Shown: positions 1 through 13,022 of the stretch, in pieces
Layout: each line of letters begins with the position of its first letter
Numbering within the stretch: the first letter of the stretch is position 1
NCBI GenBank assembly: GCA_025642065.1
Contig: JAODUP010000043.1
Span: 710,001 to 774,000 of the forward strand
Source: Paralvinella palmiformis
Lineage: Eukaryota; Annelida; Polychaeta; Terebellida; Alvinellidae
Length of the DNA: 64,000 nucleotides
Direction of reading: 5' to 3'
The notes under the pieces: model-generated
Databases searched by the model: none
What the model saw: the letters and a program-made list of their open reading frames with translations, nothing else
Told to the model about the DNA's origin: nothing
Translations under genes and position numbers: made by a program

Positions 1-1
1 T

Positions 2-160
2 CCTACATTTTTGGGAGAAACAAATCGAGAAAATATTTTCAAATTGAAATGCTTAATGCATATAGCTGAAATACATCCTGGAAACAAACCAACGCCAGAC
101 ATATTTAATGTCTGGAAAAGTGTATACGGTCTCAACTGTTACACAACATGTACCTGTTAA
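2..160 (+). CDS. Possible terminal exon of an upstream gene (partial)
   Basis: A frame is open from the window edge to a TAA at 158-160, giving 52 residues that end in a cysteine-rich tail (CYTTCTC). I do not recognise the family. The frame has no microsatellite or obvious transposon character and is followed about 370 bases later by tandem AATAAA signals, which fits the last coding exon and 3' UTR of a plus-strand gene whose body lies left of the window. It could also be a chance frame: 52 codons in AT-rich DNA is only mildly unusual. Confidence 0.3.
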   Translation, partial: PTFLGETNRENIFKLKCLMHIAEIHPGNKPTPDIFNVWKSVYGLNCYTTCTC

Positions 161-527
161 TGTCACAGCTGTTAGATAATTTGTCTCCAGTGGTGATGTG
201 ACAGATGTTACATTACTTTGCCATGTACAAATGTGTCAACAGACTATTAAAACTGATATAATTTGTTAAAATAAGTACACGTTCCGCATTTAATGATGTA
301 TTTCATGGCACTTAGTGTGTAATATGCAAACATCAAGTATAAGTGGACATTTTAAGATGTAACTTCTGATGTGACAATTCTAGCTGTCACAAATTTTGTT
401 TGTTTACAGTGATCTTATATACTTATAAACTCTAAGCACGCCAAAGGCTATTATTACTGCTAAATCTGATATTGTATAGTTTAAAATGTGTACATTGTAC
501 TTCTTTAATAATTCAAATAATTCTTAA

Positions 528-538
528 AATAAAATAAA
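528..538 (+). terminator. Overlapping AATAAA poly(A) signals
   Basis: Two overlapping AATAAA hexamers lie at 528-533 and 533-538, downstream of the open frame ending at 160 and upstream of the first peroxidase exon. They could serve the left-edge gene. AATAAA is common by chance in this AT-rich DNA, so support is weak. Confidence 0.3.
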
Positions 539-857
539 AGTTAAGCAACAATACAAATAATATTATTGCAATGTATTTTAAAATTTGATAAGAAATAATT
601 CCTTGTGTGCTTTGTAACACGACTTGATATGACTATAGGTGTTATCGGGAATAATTTTCAAGAAGTACCGGTAATTGATTGCCTAATTGAGAGATTTTTA
701 ACTCATCAGTAATGATAATGTATGGAAACAGAAACGTTTCCTGTTTTATAATAACGACAACAATACCAATAATTATATAACTAATATGTATCTATTAAAA
801 TGTCTGATGTTCTCTACGATTGTAAGGAAAGTATTAATAGTTTTCACCCATCAACAG

Positions 858-1052
858 CCCAGATTCCAACCAGAAGCAGCTACACACAGAGTCACACAAA
901 GGCATCAACATACCAACAAATACCAAAAACCAGTCAAGAAGGTTGGTAATATTTCTTGCTGATTGTTTGCTGATAGAGTGAGATCATATACAAATTAATA
1001 TTCATCACGTAAAATTGTATTGAGTTGTAAGATTAACCGCCCAAACCCCCCA

Positions 1053-1114
<62 letters not shown>

Positions 1115-1750
1115 ATAAAAATCAGAAGGTTGTAAGCATTACATTTTATGATCTACATTCTGAAATAAATTTGACTATTACTTTCTCGGTAATATCAATA
1201 TAAATCTATTGCACACATTTAGGTTGTCTTAATTTTAACTATTTACCATTCATACATCCAGCTGAGATTTTAAAACAAGTCTCATTAACAATGCCTCAGT
1301 CAGTAGCACGAGCTATGACAATGTTGACGGAGAGAATGCAACAAGAAGCTGAAACAGCCAAACATCAGACAGGTAACCGTCTTTATTGGATAGTTCCTGA
1401 TAATAAATTACTGTCATTATATATACACAAAGTATATTACTTAGTTATTTATTATTAAATATCTATAGTATATTTATAATATTGTATCTGATGGGATTAT
1501 ATTATGGTAGCTGATGGTAATTAGGACACCCGATGTTGTGTTCGACAATTTGGTCCATAAAATAAAATAGATAAATTATCCTGATCAGCTTCCATAATCA
1601 GCATAAAATTAGCTTTTCTCTTTTGTTGTTTCATCCCTTTTATCTTCTTATAATATTCAACAATGATTGTACTAGTAGTACTTATACTAGTAATAGTTGT
1701 AGTAAGGATGGTGGTAGTGATGGTGGATGTGCTAGGGGGGAGTAGAAGCA

Positions 1751-1790
<40 letters not shown>

Positions 1791-3753
1791 ATTTTTGTGG
1801 TTTTCTGTTGATCCTTTCAGAATCGAGTCGTCCATTTAAACTAGTACAGCTGTTTCTAAAAGCAAAGCCTTTAGCAAAGCAGCTCTTTATGCCAGCATTC
1901 ATCCTGAATACGGCCTTACATGATCTTAATCAGAAATATGGAAATTCTTTGTGAGTTCCCGTAAAAATCTCACCTTCACAATTATCTTTCTAATGAAACC
2001 TTTTTATAAAAAGGCATTGCACTCATTGTCACTCACTCACTCACTCACTCACTCACTCACTCACTCACTCACTCACTCACTCACTCACTCACTCACTCAC
2101 TCACTCACTCACTCACTCACTCACTCACTCACTCACTCACTCACTCACTCACTCACTCACTCACTCACTCACTCACTCACTCACTCACTCACTGTTCTAG
2201 ACGTGACGTGACCCAGCAAAGTCTGCGAGAGCTGAACTCACCGCTGCCACCAAACCTTATTCGCCTCCAATCAGATGAGAGAATACCGCAGCCGGATCCC
2301 AGTACTTGTCCTTGGTCAAGTTACAACTGCCACATCAACAAATATCGCAGTTTGGATGGATCCTGTAACAATCTGCAGCATCCAATCTGGGGACGATCGT
2401 TTATACCATTTAGACGATACCTGCCACCTGTCTACGCTGACGGTGAGTAGTGTACATATGATAGGACAGTCGTCGTCTATATCGTGATGTCATCATAAAA
2501 TAGTGTACATATGATAGGACAGTCGTCGTCTATATCGTGATGTCATCATAAAATAGTGTACACATGATAGGACTGTCGTCGTCTATATCGTGATGTCATC
2601 ATAAAATAATGTACACATGATAGGACTGTCGTCTATATATATCGTGATGTCATCATAAAATAGTGTACATATGATAGGACAGTCGTCGTCTATATCGTGA
2701 TGTCATCATAAAATAGTGTACATATGATAGGACAGTCGTCGTCTATACCGTGATGTCATCATAAAATAGTGTACACATGATAGGACTTTCGTCTATATAT
2801 ATATATCGTGATGTCATCATAAAATAGTGTACACATGATAGGACTGTCGTCGTCTATATCGTGATGTCATCATAAAAAGTAACAGTCCCATCATTTACAT
2901 CGATGTATCATTCATCTGAAATATGCTATATTTATCAATCATTGTGATCTCCGTTCATTAAATTTGAGATTATCAAAAAGAGGACACTGCGATTATTCCA
3001 TTTAATTTGCCAAGAAATTAATTTATATTCCGATCTTCGATTTTATTACTTTAAATAATGGCAACCAATCATATCCTGATACACATTTCACTTAATCATT
3101 GTGTTAGACTGTCCTATTTTATGTGCCTATTTTCATCAGGTTTGCAGTCATTTCGCGAGTCAGTGATTGGAGGTCCTTTGCCCAATGCCAGACTGATCAG
3201 TTTTAATGTGGCCGAAGACAGAGACATTCCGGATCATATACAAACAGTAATGCTGATGCAATGGGGCCAGTTTGTTGATCATGATGTTACCCTAACCGCA
3301 ATCAGTAAAATATTTACTGATCCTTCGGGTAAGTAGGTCACTGATACATGGATGTTGTTATAAGGCATTTGTTATTTGCACGAACAATATAGGGATTGCC
3401 TTGGAGTTGAGGTTAGTTTACTAAATATTGAACATGGAACTCAATGTTTATACTCAGGAAAATAAAATATGTGATGAGTCAGTATGTGTGTGTGTGTGTT
3501 TGTCTGTGTGTATTAAAATTCAAATATACAAAACAGGATATGGTGCAACAGATGACATCGAGTGTGGTACAGATGGATGCAGTACTGATGTTGAAGCTTG
3601 TTCTCCAATCTTTATACCATCTAATGATCCAAGCTTCCAAAGTAAAAAATGTTTGGAGTTTGTCAGATCTCAGGAGGTTCCTAGCATCAACTGTAGCTTG
3701 GGTAATTAATTATCTGGTCTATTTGATTTTATACTTTATATCTATATCTGTAT

Positions 3754-3806
<53 letters not shown>

Positions 3807-3985
3807 ATGTTTTGTTATATTTTTTTCCAGGTGCTAGACAACAGTTAAATCAAATCACATCTTATCTGGATGCCTCCAATGTCTATGGCTCTACTAAAGA
3901 AGATGCTGATGCTCTTAGGGATCTCACTAATATACGTAAATAAGTAACACCGTTATATTAAGTATATTATATTATGTGTATGTGT

Positions 3986-4024
<39 letters not shown>

Positions 4025-7000
4025 AATTTATGCAGTAAACCTGTTGTCTATGAGTCAGTATAACATTAGCATATTTCTCATGTGTGATTTATATCTTAAC
4101 TGTGACAGATAGGGGAATAATGAAGTTTACGAGTCATCCATTCTCCGAAAAGCTGAAATATCTGTTACCACGGACAACTGAATACAAGGAGTGTAGGAAA
4201 TTTGTTGGCACGAAGCAGTGTTTCAAAGCAGGTCAGTCAGTTTAACAAATTAAAGAAACGTTCAACACATGTACACACACAAGCATGCACATAAGCATGA
4301 ATGTTCTTAATCAACTGGTATAATAGCCCTCGATATCTCCAATTAGGTGATGAACGCGTCAACGAACAAGGCATACTTACGGTGATGCATACTCTGTGGA
4401 TCCGAGAACATAACAGAATTGAGGACAAACTACACAGAATCAACCCACACTGGGATGGAGAGACCCTTTATCAGGAAACGAGGTGATACTGATTGTCCTT
4501 CAGTCAATGCTCTAAATATTATTGTTTATACATTCATCAGTCAATGCTAGATGTTTAGAGTGGTTTGACATTTTCTCGGGTTGATGATAACATTGTGATA
4601 AATGAACTAATGGTTCTGTGGGAGCGTGTAGCCTTCCTCTTTTTTATTAATTATTTCTATTAAAATCAGCAGAATATCCGAGTAAATTATTTCCAGGCTG
4701 AAATAAATGGTTCTAGTTACGTTCATTTTTAGGCGTATAATTGGTGCCATGATACAGCACATCACATATAATGAGTTCCTACCAACTGTACTTGGCCCTA
4801 ATGGGATGAGAATTCATGGTCTTGAGTTGATTTCTGGAGGTTACTATGGAGGTAAGCAAATGATTGGGAGAACTAAATTGAACAATTCTGTTAATTCTTT
4901 GTTGAGCTTTGATGGTGGTTTTAACTGGCTGGGTCACGTGGTTGAGGAGCTTCTTCCGGTAAAAATACAGTAATTAGGATGCAGTCTTTTACTGAAGAAT
5001 GAAACTTCTCAAGAGACAGGTTATAAATACACTAGGAATTTGCCTCATGTCTTGGAAGTCTGTAGCACATTGTGGTAAAAGCTGTACTAAAGAATCACTC
5101 AGCTATTACTCTAGGGAATCAGCTGTTAATGCCTAATTTACATTTGGCCTGCGATGGGTCTACCGTGCTCATATCGTGCCCGTATCCCCATTTCCGTGTG
5201 GCCTCCGTGTGGAGGCAGGAGGTGGCCGTGAGAATTTGTCGGAGGTGGCATTGCACAATCCCTGCATGGGGACCCGGCGGAGACCGTGTGCTGATCGCGC
5301 AGAAAACATTTTTCAGATGGGTATATATTGGTCATCTCCAGCAGTTCCTTATCACTTGTCTCAGGGTCAGAGTGGCGTACCTCCGCTTGCAATTGAGGCA
5401 GAACAGAAGAAGGGAGCAGGCGATCGTTGCAGCCCTGGACGTCTTGGAAGAGCAGCAGATCCGACAGGGGGCGCAGGGAGAGGACGGTGTGGGTGAAGTC
5501 GTGGCTGCTGAGACGGGTCAGCCTAGGACACTACGACACACTGATGCAGGAGGTGATGCGGGAGTCGCATGGGGACTTCAACGCCTACCTCAGAATCAAG
5601 CCACCCATATTCTGGAAGATGGTAAACATACTGATCCCCAGAATCTCAAAGCCCCAAGTCTGCCGTCCAGGCAAGTACAGGCCTGAAGTTTACTACCACG
5701 CTGAGATTCCTTGCTACCGGTGACTCCTACCACAGTTCGACGTTCAGCATCAGAGTGGTCTACAACACCATATCCGTGCGGATTCCCGAGGTGTGTCGTG
5801 ACGTAATTGAGTAAATAAAATGAGGTGCTGGCGATGCCAACGACTCCAGAAGGCAAGCACCCGTATCTTGAAGCCCAACAAGTCCTGCTGCGCCTATTAC
5901 AACTACAAAGGCTTCTTTTCGATCGTTCTCTTCGGTGTGGGTGAGTGAGTGAACTTTGGAGTCGGGCGTTCCATGTCAGATGCCGGGGTGTTCAACGGGT
6001 GCAGCCTGAAGCGGAAGATAGATGCTGGGACACAGGGGATGCCCGACCCTGACCATCTTCCCCGACGTAATCAGTTGACTCGTCATCTGCGCCCTGAAGC
6101 ATCGACGACAGATAAATGTTCAAACATGTGTGATAAATAAAAGAAGGAAAATAGCGACATAGAAGAGAATAACACACAATCAATATTATCTCGGCAGATG
6201 TTTACTCCTCCCATCTCGATACCTTGGCCAGATCTGTGCACTATATGAACGGGGGGAGGAAGGCCAAACGGTGGAGCTACCACATCTGTAGCCAGGTCTT
6301 CTTGACCACTCCCTGGCTAGACTTGCCCTCAGAGCGCCTGAGTTTGCCTTATTCTGTTTTTTAAATGGTAAAGAAACTTATTTTTTTTCAGGGTAAAACT
6401 ATTGATTTTTTAATGTCAAAACATATTGATTTTTACACAATGAAAAAAAATTGGAGTGCAATATATTAAAAATGTGTAAAATAAATAAGGGTGAAGGGGG
6501 TAAAACGCAATAAATAAACGAAGCAAGCTTTCCCTTGGGGTGCGTTGTACCCCCCTCTCCCCTACTTATGGGCCCAGGCTTCAGCTCCACATCCTTCACC
6601 TTCTTGTTGGTCCATCTTTCATGGACGATGATATAGAAGTAGGGCCGGTCCTCAAAATACTGAACAACCCTGTCGTCGATGTCAGCTTCTTCATCGTCAT
6701 AGTCATTAGACAAATATCTCTGTCTCAGCAGACCGTGGGTCATTTTTACTTTGTCCCCTTTTGCTTGTTTATGTGCTATTGTGCTGTTTCTACACAATGT
6801 TTAAACATATCTTGTCAATGTACATTCAGTAAACACAAGCAGAAATATGTGAAGTTGTACACAGAGCTCCTCCTTATACACTTGGGAGTCAGACGGCACG
6901 GTAACTGCACGATCACCGCACCATCTCCGCGCAGCCTCTTTGCAGAGGCTGCGGAGACTGCACAGCAACTGCACGGAAATTGCACAATTTCCGTACAATC

Positions 7001-8613
7001 TACGCGCAGCCTCTGTACCGCTCGTACACAATGTGAACACATACGCCGTAGCAACCTACGATGTCTCACAAATCGTACGGAAAATCGTAGACCCATTTAT
7101 CTCACGGCTACAATAATTGATTTTAATGCTAACTAAGAGATTACTACTAAATACCGCATTGAAACAAGTTTCATGACCTTTTATAGTATACATTATTTCA
7201 GATGAATTATCGAGAATCTGATTAAAATGCACGTAATACATATGTCATGGTTTCCACATATTATTCACAAACAATGACTGGACATAGTGTGGCAACAATT
7301 TCCACATAAATTGTTCGCATAATTAATATACATTGCCTTTAGTAAAGAAGTATTCCAGAAATGTTTATCTAATCTTGTTCATCATATAATGATAATATTT
7401 TTAGTTTATTGGAAAAACTACTTTTCTGATACACATAAAATGGCTTTATGTTATTGCTACTAGATTGAAGATAAATCCACGATTATCTTGTTATATTTCC
7501 AGGTTACAATAGTTCTATCGATGCCAGCGCTGCCAATGTTTTTGCATCAGCAGCATTTAGATTTGGACACACACTCATCCCACACAGGATAATGCGAGCT
7601 GACAACGCTTATAACAATAGTTATCCCTCCCTACGTCTAAATGAGGTGAAGATAACTTGATTCTATTATTCAGAAACCATTTGATCAATCAGTGATAATC
7701 TTCTTTTGCAAAATTTAAAACTCACGCAACAATACAAACATCAGTTCGCTTACTTGTATTTTGTAATTTGGATTGAAAGTTCATTTCCAAAACTAGAATT
7801 GTAATTGGTGTCAAACTTTAAAAACTAATTGACTTTTCAGTCACCACATTATAAATAATATTCAATAAGCAATTTTGACATGTCATTTTATAGCATCACA
7901 TCAGAATAATTAATATTATGTGTATAATTCACCCAGTTCTTCATTACAAAAGTTAGAGAAATCATGGTTAAATATAATTTATAATTGTGTGTTTAAAGTT
8001 ATGGTATAAAATCTTAATTATAATTGTGCATAAAACACTATTTAAATCTCATTTGTAACGGCAGTTGCATATTTATGACTGCCTAATTATAATTTGGTTT
8101 GTAAAATGGATTTAAAGTAACGTTTATAATTTTAATTGGCCACCACAGTTCAATCAAATCCTGTCTGTTCCAGATGTTTTTCCAGCCTAAACATTTATAT
8201 AACACTGATGCTGGTGGTATTGACGGTTTTCTTAGAGGACTATGTGACCAGAAGGTGCAATCTTATGATAGATTCGTGACGAAGGAAGTCACCAAACATT
8301 TGTTCTCAGAGATGCCTCCAACAGGACTCGGTACCGACTTGATATCTCTTAATATTATGAGAGCTAGAGACCACGGAATACCCGGTAAGTGTGTCTGCTT
8401 CTTGTTTACATTTTGGATTTTATTCCACATGGTTTGTAGTATCTAGTTATGCTATGAACTTCTTGGGGAGTAGATTGTTTCGTATTGTCATTAATAAGGA
8501 CATACAAATATTTTATATGGTTCAATCAGTAAGTACCGGTATGTGAATAACTAGTAAAATGTCCTGCTTTATATTTCACTAGACAAATCTCTCTCCTCTC
8601 TCTCTCTCTCTCT

Positions 8614-8656
<43 letters not shown>

Positions 8657-8976
8657 AATGGGCAAGTAATAATGTTGATATTCGCCTATAGCTATACTGA
8701 TGCGATCCAACTTTCTCTGCTAATGAAGAAATCCGGATTTATTTTCGGGTTGATCACGACAAATCTTTCTCCATCAGCAACAACTGTAATATAATTTTGA
8801 TGTAGAGATCAGCGGATTATTTTATCTTGTTTTTCCCCCCAGGATATAATGAATGGCGGAGCTGGTGTGGCTCGAGGAAAGCAACAAACTTCGAGGATTT
8901 TATTGATACAATGGACAAAAAGAACATTGATATATTGCATCAACTTTACAAGTAGGTGTTTGCTTATGTGTGCGCG

Positions 8977-9010
<34 letters not shown>

Positions 9011-9398
9011 CGTTTTAGGATATATATAAAGAGGCAACAGGCGCAGGGCATCAACATATCTAAACATCCTTCGAGACCTACCTCCATAAATCTAAATACA
9101 AATACAACTATACATACATTAATCTAAAAATAAAATGATCCATACCTCCGCATATTGATATATGTGTGCGTATACCTAAGCATGTGTCTGGTCTACTCAT
9201 CAGCCTGTGGGAACCAGCTAATTCGCTTTTCGTACGCGACAAATATGTCACGCCCACAGGAAAGCGGCTACATGCAGGCTACGTACAAAAAGCGGAAGAA
9301 CGTAAAAAAACATACCATTTGATACCACAGCTCGCAGCAAACAACACGTGTATGTGTGTATGCGCGCGTGTTCGCACGCTTGTTTGTGTGTGTGCATG

Positions 9399-9434
<36 letters not shown>

Positions 9435-10046
9435 ACACCTATATACTTATATATATTTAAATCTATACTCTATAAATCTATACACGGTTATTATATCTGG
9501 TAGACTCTTCATACTCTAGAATCTAGATAATCTAATCTAGATATTTTCACATTTGGTTACTAAATAATCATCAACCTACTTTAGAAGTAAACATTTGTAT
9601 AATGACACATCGATCGTCATTTGGGGAAATTAAGTTTCTCAATGTTTTGGTTTCTTGAACAAAACCACATCTCAATAAACATCTGAATATATAATTAAGA
9701 AATGTTTATATACAGTTACAAGCAAATAAGGAATGGTGTATCAATTATATTATATTAAATTATCTACAACACAATTGATGTTTTTCTCATTTTACCACTT
9801 TAGAAGTGTGTTTTTAATCTAGTTTGTTGTCTATCGCGCCGTTATAGTTATCAATAAATGGCATTATAATGTACTTTAATTATTACTATCATGATTATCA
9901 CTTTTGCCAGTATTATTATTTCCTTATTATTATTATTAGTAGTAGTAATAATAGCAGTAGTAGCAGTAGTAGTAGTAGTAGTAATAGCAGTAATTGAGAT
10001 TCTTGTTGTTATAGTAGTCGTCATACTGGTTGCCATAGAACTGACT

Positions 10047-10083
<37 letters not shown>

Positions 10084-10271
10084 GTTATTTCTGAAGACAC
10101 GTAGATGATGTTGACCTCTTCCCAGCTGGTATATCAGAGAGACCAGTAGAAGGAGGATTAATTGGAGCAACATTTGCTTGTATAATTGGTCGACAGTTCC
10201 GTGACCTGAGATCCGGAGATAGAATGTGGTATGAAAATAATGGGGCAAACAGATTTACACCAGGTTAGTGG

Positions 10272-10340
<69 letters not shown>

Positions 10341-12014
10341 ATAAACCATATCTGTCAAATAGAATCTTGTTCCTGTTCTAACACGAGGAGCTTCATATAT
10401 CACCGTCATCAGTATAGCTCCAAGTTAAAATACACAGACAACAGCCGAGTTGGTTTTAATTTATCAGGATCGTGTAGTTGTATCAGATCCTAAGGAAAAC
10501 TGGTCAAATTTCAATATCTTTTGCAGATTTATTATGAATCAAAATAATGTTAATAATGATGATGATGATGATGAAAGAGAATGAATGAGTCACTCCATAA
10601 GGAAACACTCCACAAACATATGAATTTGGAGGTTCAAACCATATTAGTGAGAGTAGTGCAAAATAGAAGACTTTGATGATGATGATGACGATCATCATGA
10701 TAATGATGATGATGATGATGATGACAAAGATTTAATAAAGCACCATTAACCGTTAGCGAGAACCATTCAAAGATGATGCATGTGGCTTAAAAACATATAC
10801 TGCCAGATGATGAGTTTATAATATTGAAGAATTAGTAATGGGATTATCTAAAAGAAACTTTGAACAAATGAGAAAATGGGATAAAACCTTCAAGAAATTA
10901 AGTCTTTCTAAGCTCTTCGCATCATCTCACTCACTATCTGTCTCATAAAGTGCGGCGGGAAAGACGGTGCGAATTGCTTAAATGCAAACAATATTTAATC
11001 ACTGAAATCTATGATTGCCCAGTAACTTGTTCATAAACTAGACGGTACGCAGATATTCAGGTCTCTATGGCCAGTGACAGATTCACAAGTTGTTAGTCGA
11101 ATCTTGAAGTCGAAATTCAGATTTAAGGACAACTACGGCAATTTATCAGGAATTGACGGGACGTAATCCTATACTCGAGAATTTGTCCTTATTCGAGATG
11201 CCCATTTTGATTTTACTTTACGAGTAGGTATAGTCGACTTACAATGAGGTCAGGCGTTGTCAAAACGCAGGATTTCAGCTCCTCCCCCAGCGGCTGTAAA
11301 CAGATCGACGCCATTAATCGGAGCCTACGTCAAAGATGGCATCCAGAAGATCAAGTCTCCATGAAACCCAACACGTCGTTTGACGGTGACAAGTATTTCG
11401 TCGTTTCTGTTGTGGTCTGATTATAAAGAAAGCTCTATAGCGCTATACGAATACGAATCGAGCTACGATTAAACAATGTAAATAGCTTTAGCTGTGGCGA
11501 CACAATCCACCTGGTGATTAAAATGAGCTTCAAATAAAATTAGTTAGGGGACATCTGGGTCACAACCATGCATGCAGTGGATTAGTGAGTGAGTGAGTGA
11601 TTGGGTGAGTCAATGAGTAAATGGAGTTTTGTTTATCCTCCGTTAAATCACACCTCAGACATACGGCTAAGTAGTACACCTCGTTATGGCCCTGTCACAC
11701 CACAGCGTATGAGAGAAAGGTATTAGTTGCGTATGAAAATTCATAAAATAATTTTCATACGCACAAGAAGCCCTTGAAAATGCTTGAAAACGTTGTGCGC
11801 ATACTTACCGTGTTTAACCTAAGAATAGTGTATGACCAGCGAATGTCTGGAAATGTTAGCCTATACATTTTACAACTGATGTTTAGCGCCACATCACTGT
11901 ACAGTGATCCCGAAGAGTGGATAAGCACATGTGTGTATACATATAAATACCCAGTGACCGAGTGTGATCGTTTTGCTGAAATGATCCCTTTAATGAAATT
12001 GGACCAATATAAAC

Positions 12015-12068
<54 letters not shown>

Positions 12069-12772
12069 TATATAATGCTATATGTAAACATTGGTCGCTA
12101 ATACAACATTGTTGTTATGTGTTTCAGATCAACTTGAAGAGATCCGCAAAGTAACACTGTCCAAGGTAATATGTACTAATGCCGATGATATTCAGGTTAT
12201 ACAACCTAATGTTATGGAGCTGCCATTTAGAGAAGCTTATCCAGAAAATCTGTAAGTAATGCTAATATTTCTGATGCACGCGCGCGCGTTTGCGCGCGTG
12301 TGTGTGTGTGCCCGTGTGTGTACGAGCACGATTCAATATACATATTGAATAGTACACGATACAAAGCTAAATTGTATCGGGTGGCTTTATTATGATGAAG
12401 GCCAACCGAGGTTCTGCTTTTTACATGCATACCTCAATACTTAACTCTAAACCATAAACACCACCTCATAGTGTTTATCGTCTAATTGTCGTCTGATTTA
12501 ACTACCCCACCCCTCCATTAGTCGCTTTGATGGGAGGTAAACAGAGTGGACAATGGTTCGGCGACAAATGTAATATGAAAGTACCAAGTTGTTTTAATTC
12601 ATTAGGTGCTACCTCATGCATATTCATGTGACCGGAGCATTTATATTAATACAAATTTTTTATTGATACACTAGAGTAAAACTTGAGATTCACCGACGTG
12701 AAACATTGTTATTTTTATAGATTTGACATAATATAATAAAACAATATATAAAATAGATATTTTAACATCATT

Positions 12773-12812
<40 letters not shown>

Positions 12813-12974
12813 TGATGGAATACATTTTACAACTGATGTTTAGCGCCACATCACTGTACAGTGATCCCGAAGAGTGGATAAGCACATGTGTGTATACATA
12901 TAAATACCCAGTGACCGAGTGTGATCGTTTTGTGATACAGTCCGCTTTAATGAAATTGGACCAATAAAAACGTT

Positions 12975-13022
<48 letters not shown>

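Larger units (their letters stand above)
5154..7096. mobile_element. Decayed PIF/Harbinger DNA transposon in peroxidase intron
   Basis: The segment between the exons ending at 4851 and starting at 7503 contains Harbinger transposase remnants on the plus strand (5375-6115) and a convergent MADF-like frame on the minus strand (6399-6797), the two-gene layout known for this superfamily. ATGGGTCTAC at 5154-5163 is matched in inverted orientation by GTAGACCCAT at 7087-7096, which I take as the inner core of terminal repeats. The right side is followed by TTA, the Harbinger target triplet. The left side has GCG, so a target duplication is not confirmed. The 6890-7080 part is locally GC-richer and rich in short inverted motifs. 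Confidence 0.6.

Noticed and set aside
2448..2876. Regular direct repeats that could suggest a CRISPR array
   Set aside because: The repeats are head to tail with no unique spacers, and the DNA is eukaryotic; this is a minisatellite.
6540..7136. 198-codon plus-strand frame
   Set aside because: It is largely antisense to the MADF-like frame and then runs through the right end of the Harbinger element; its composition is not protein-like.
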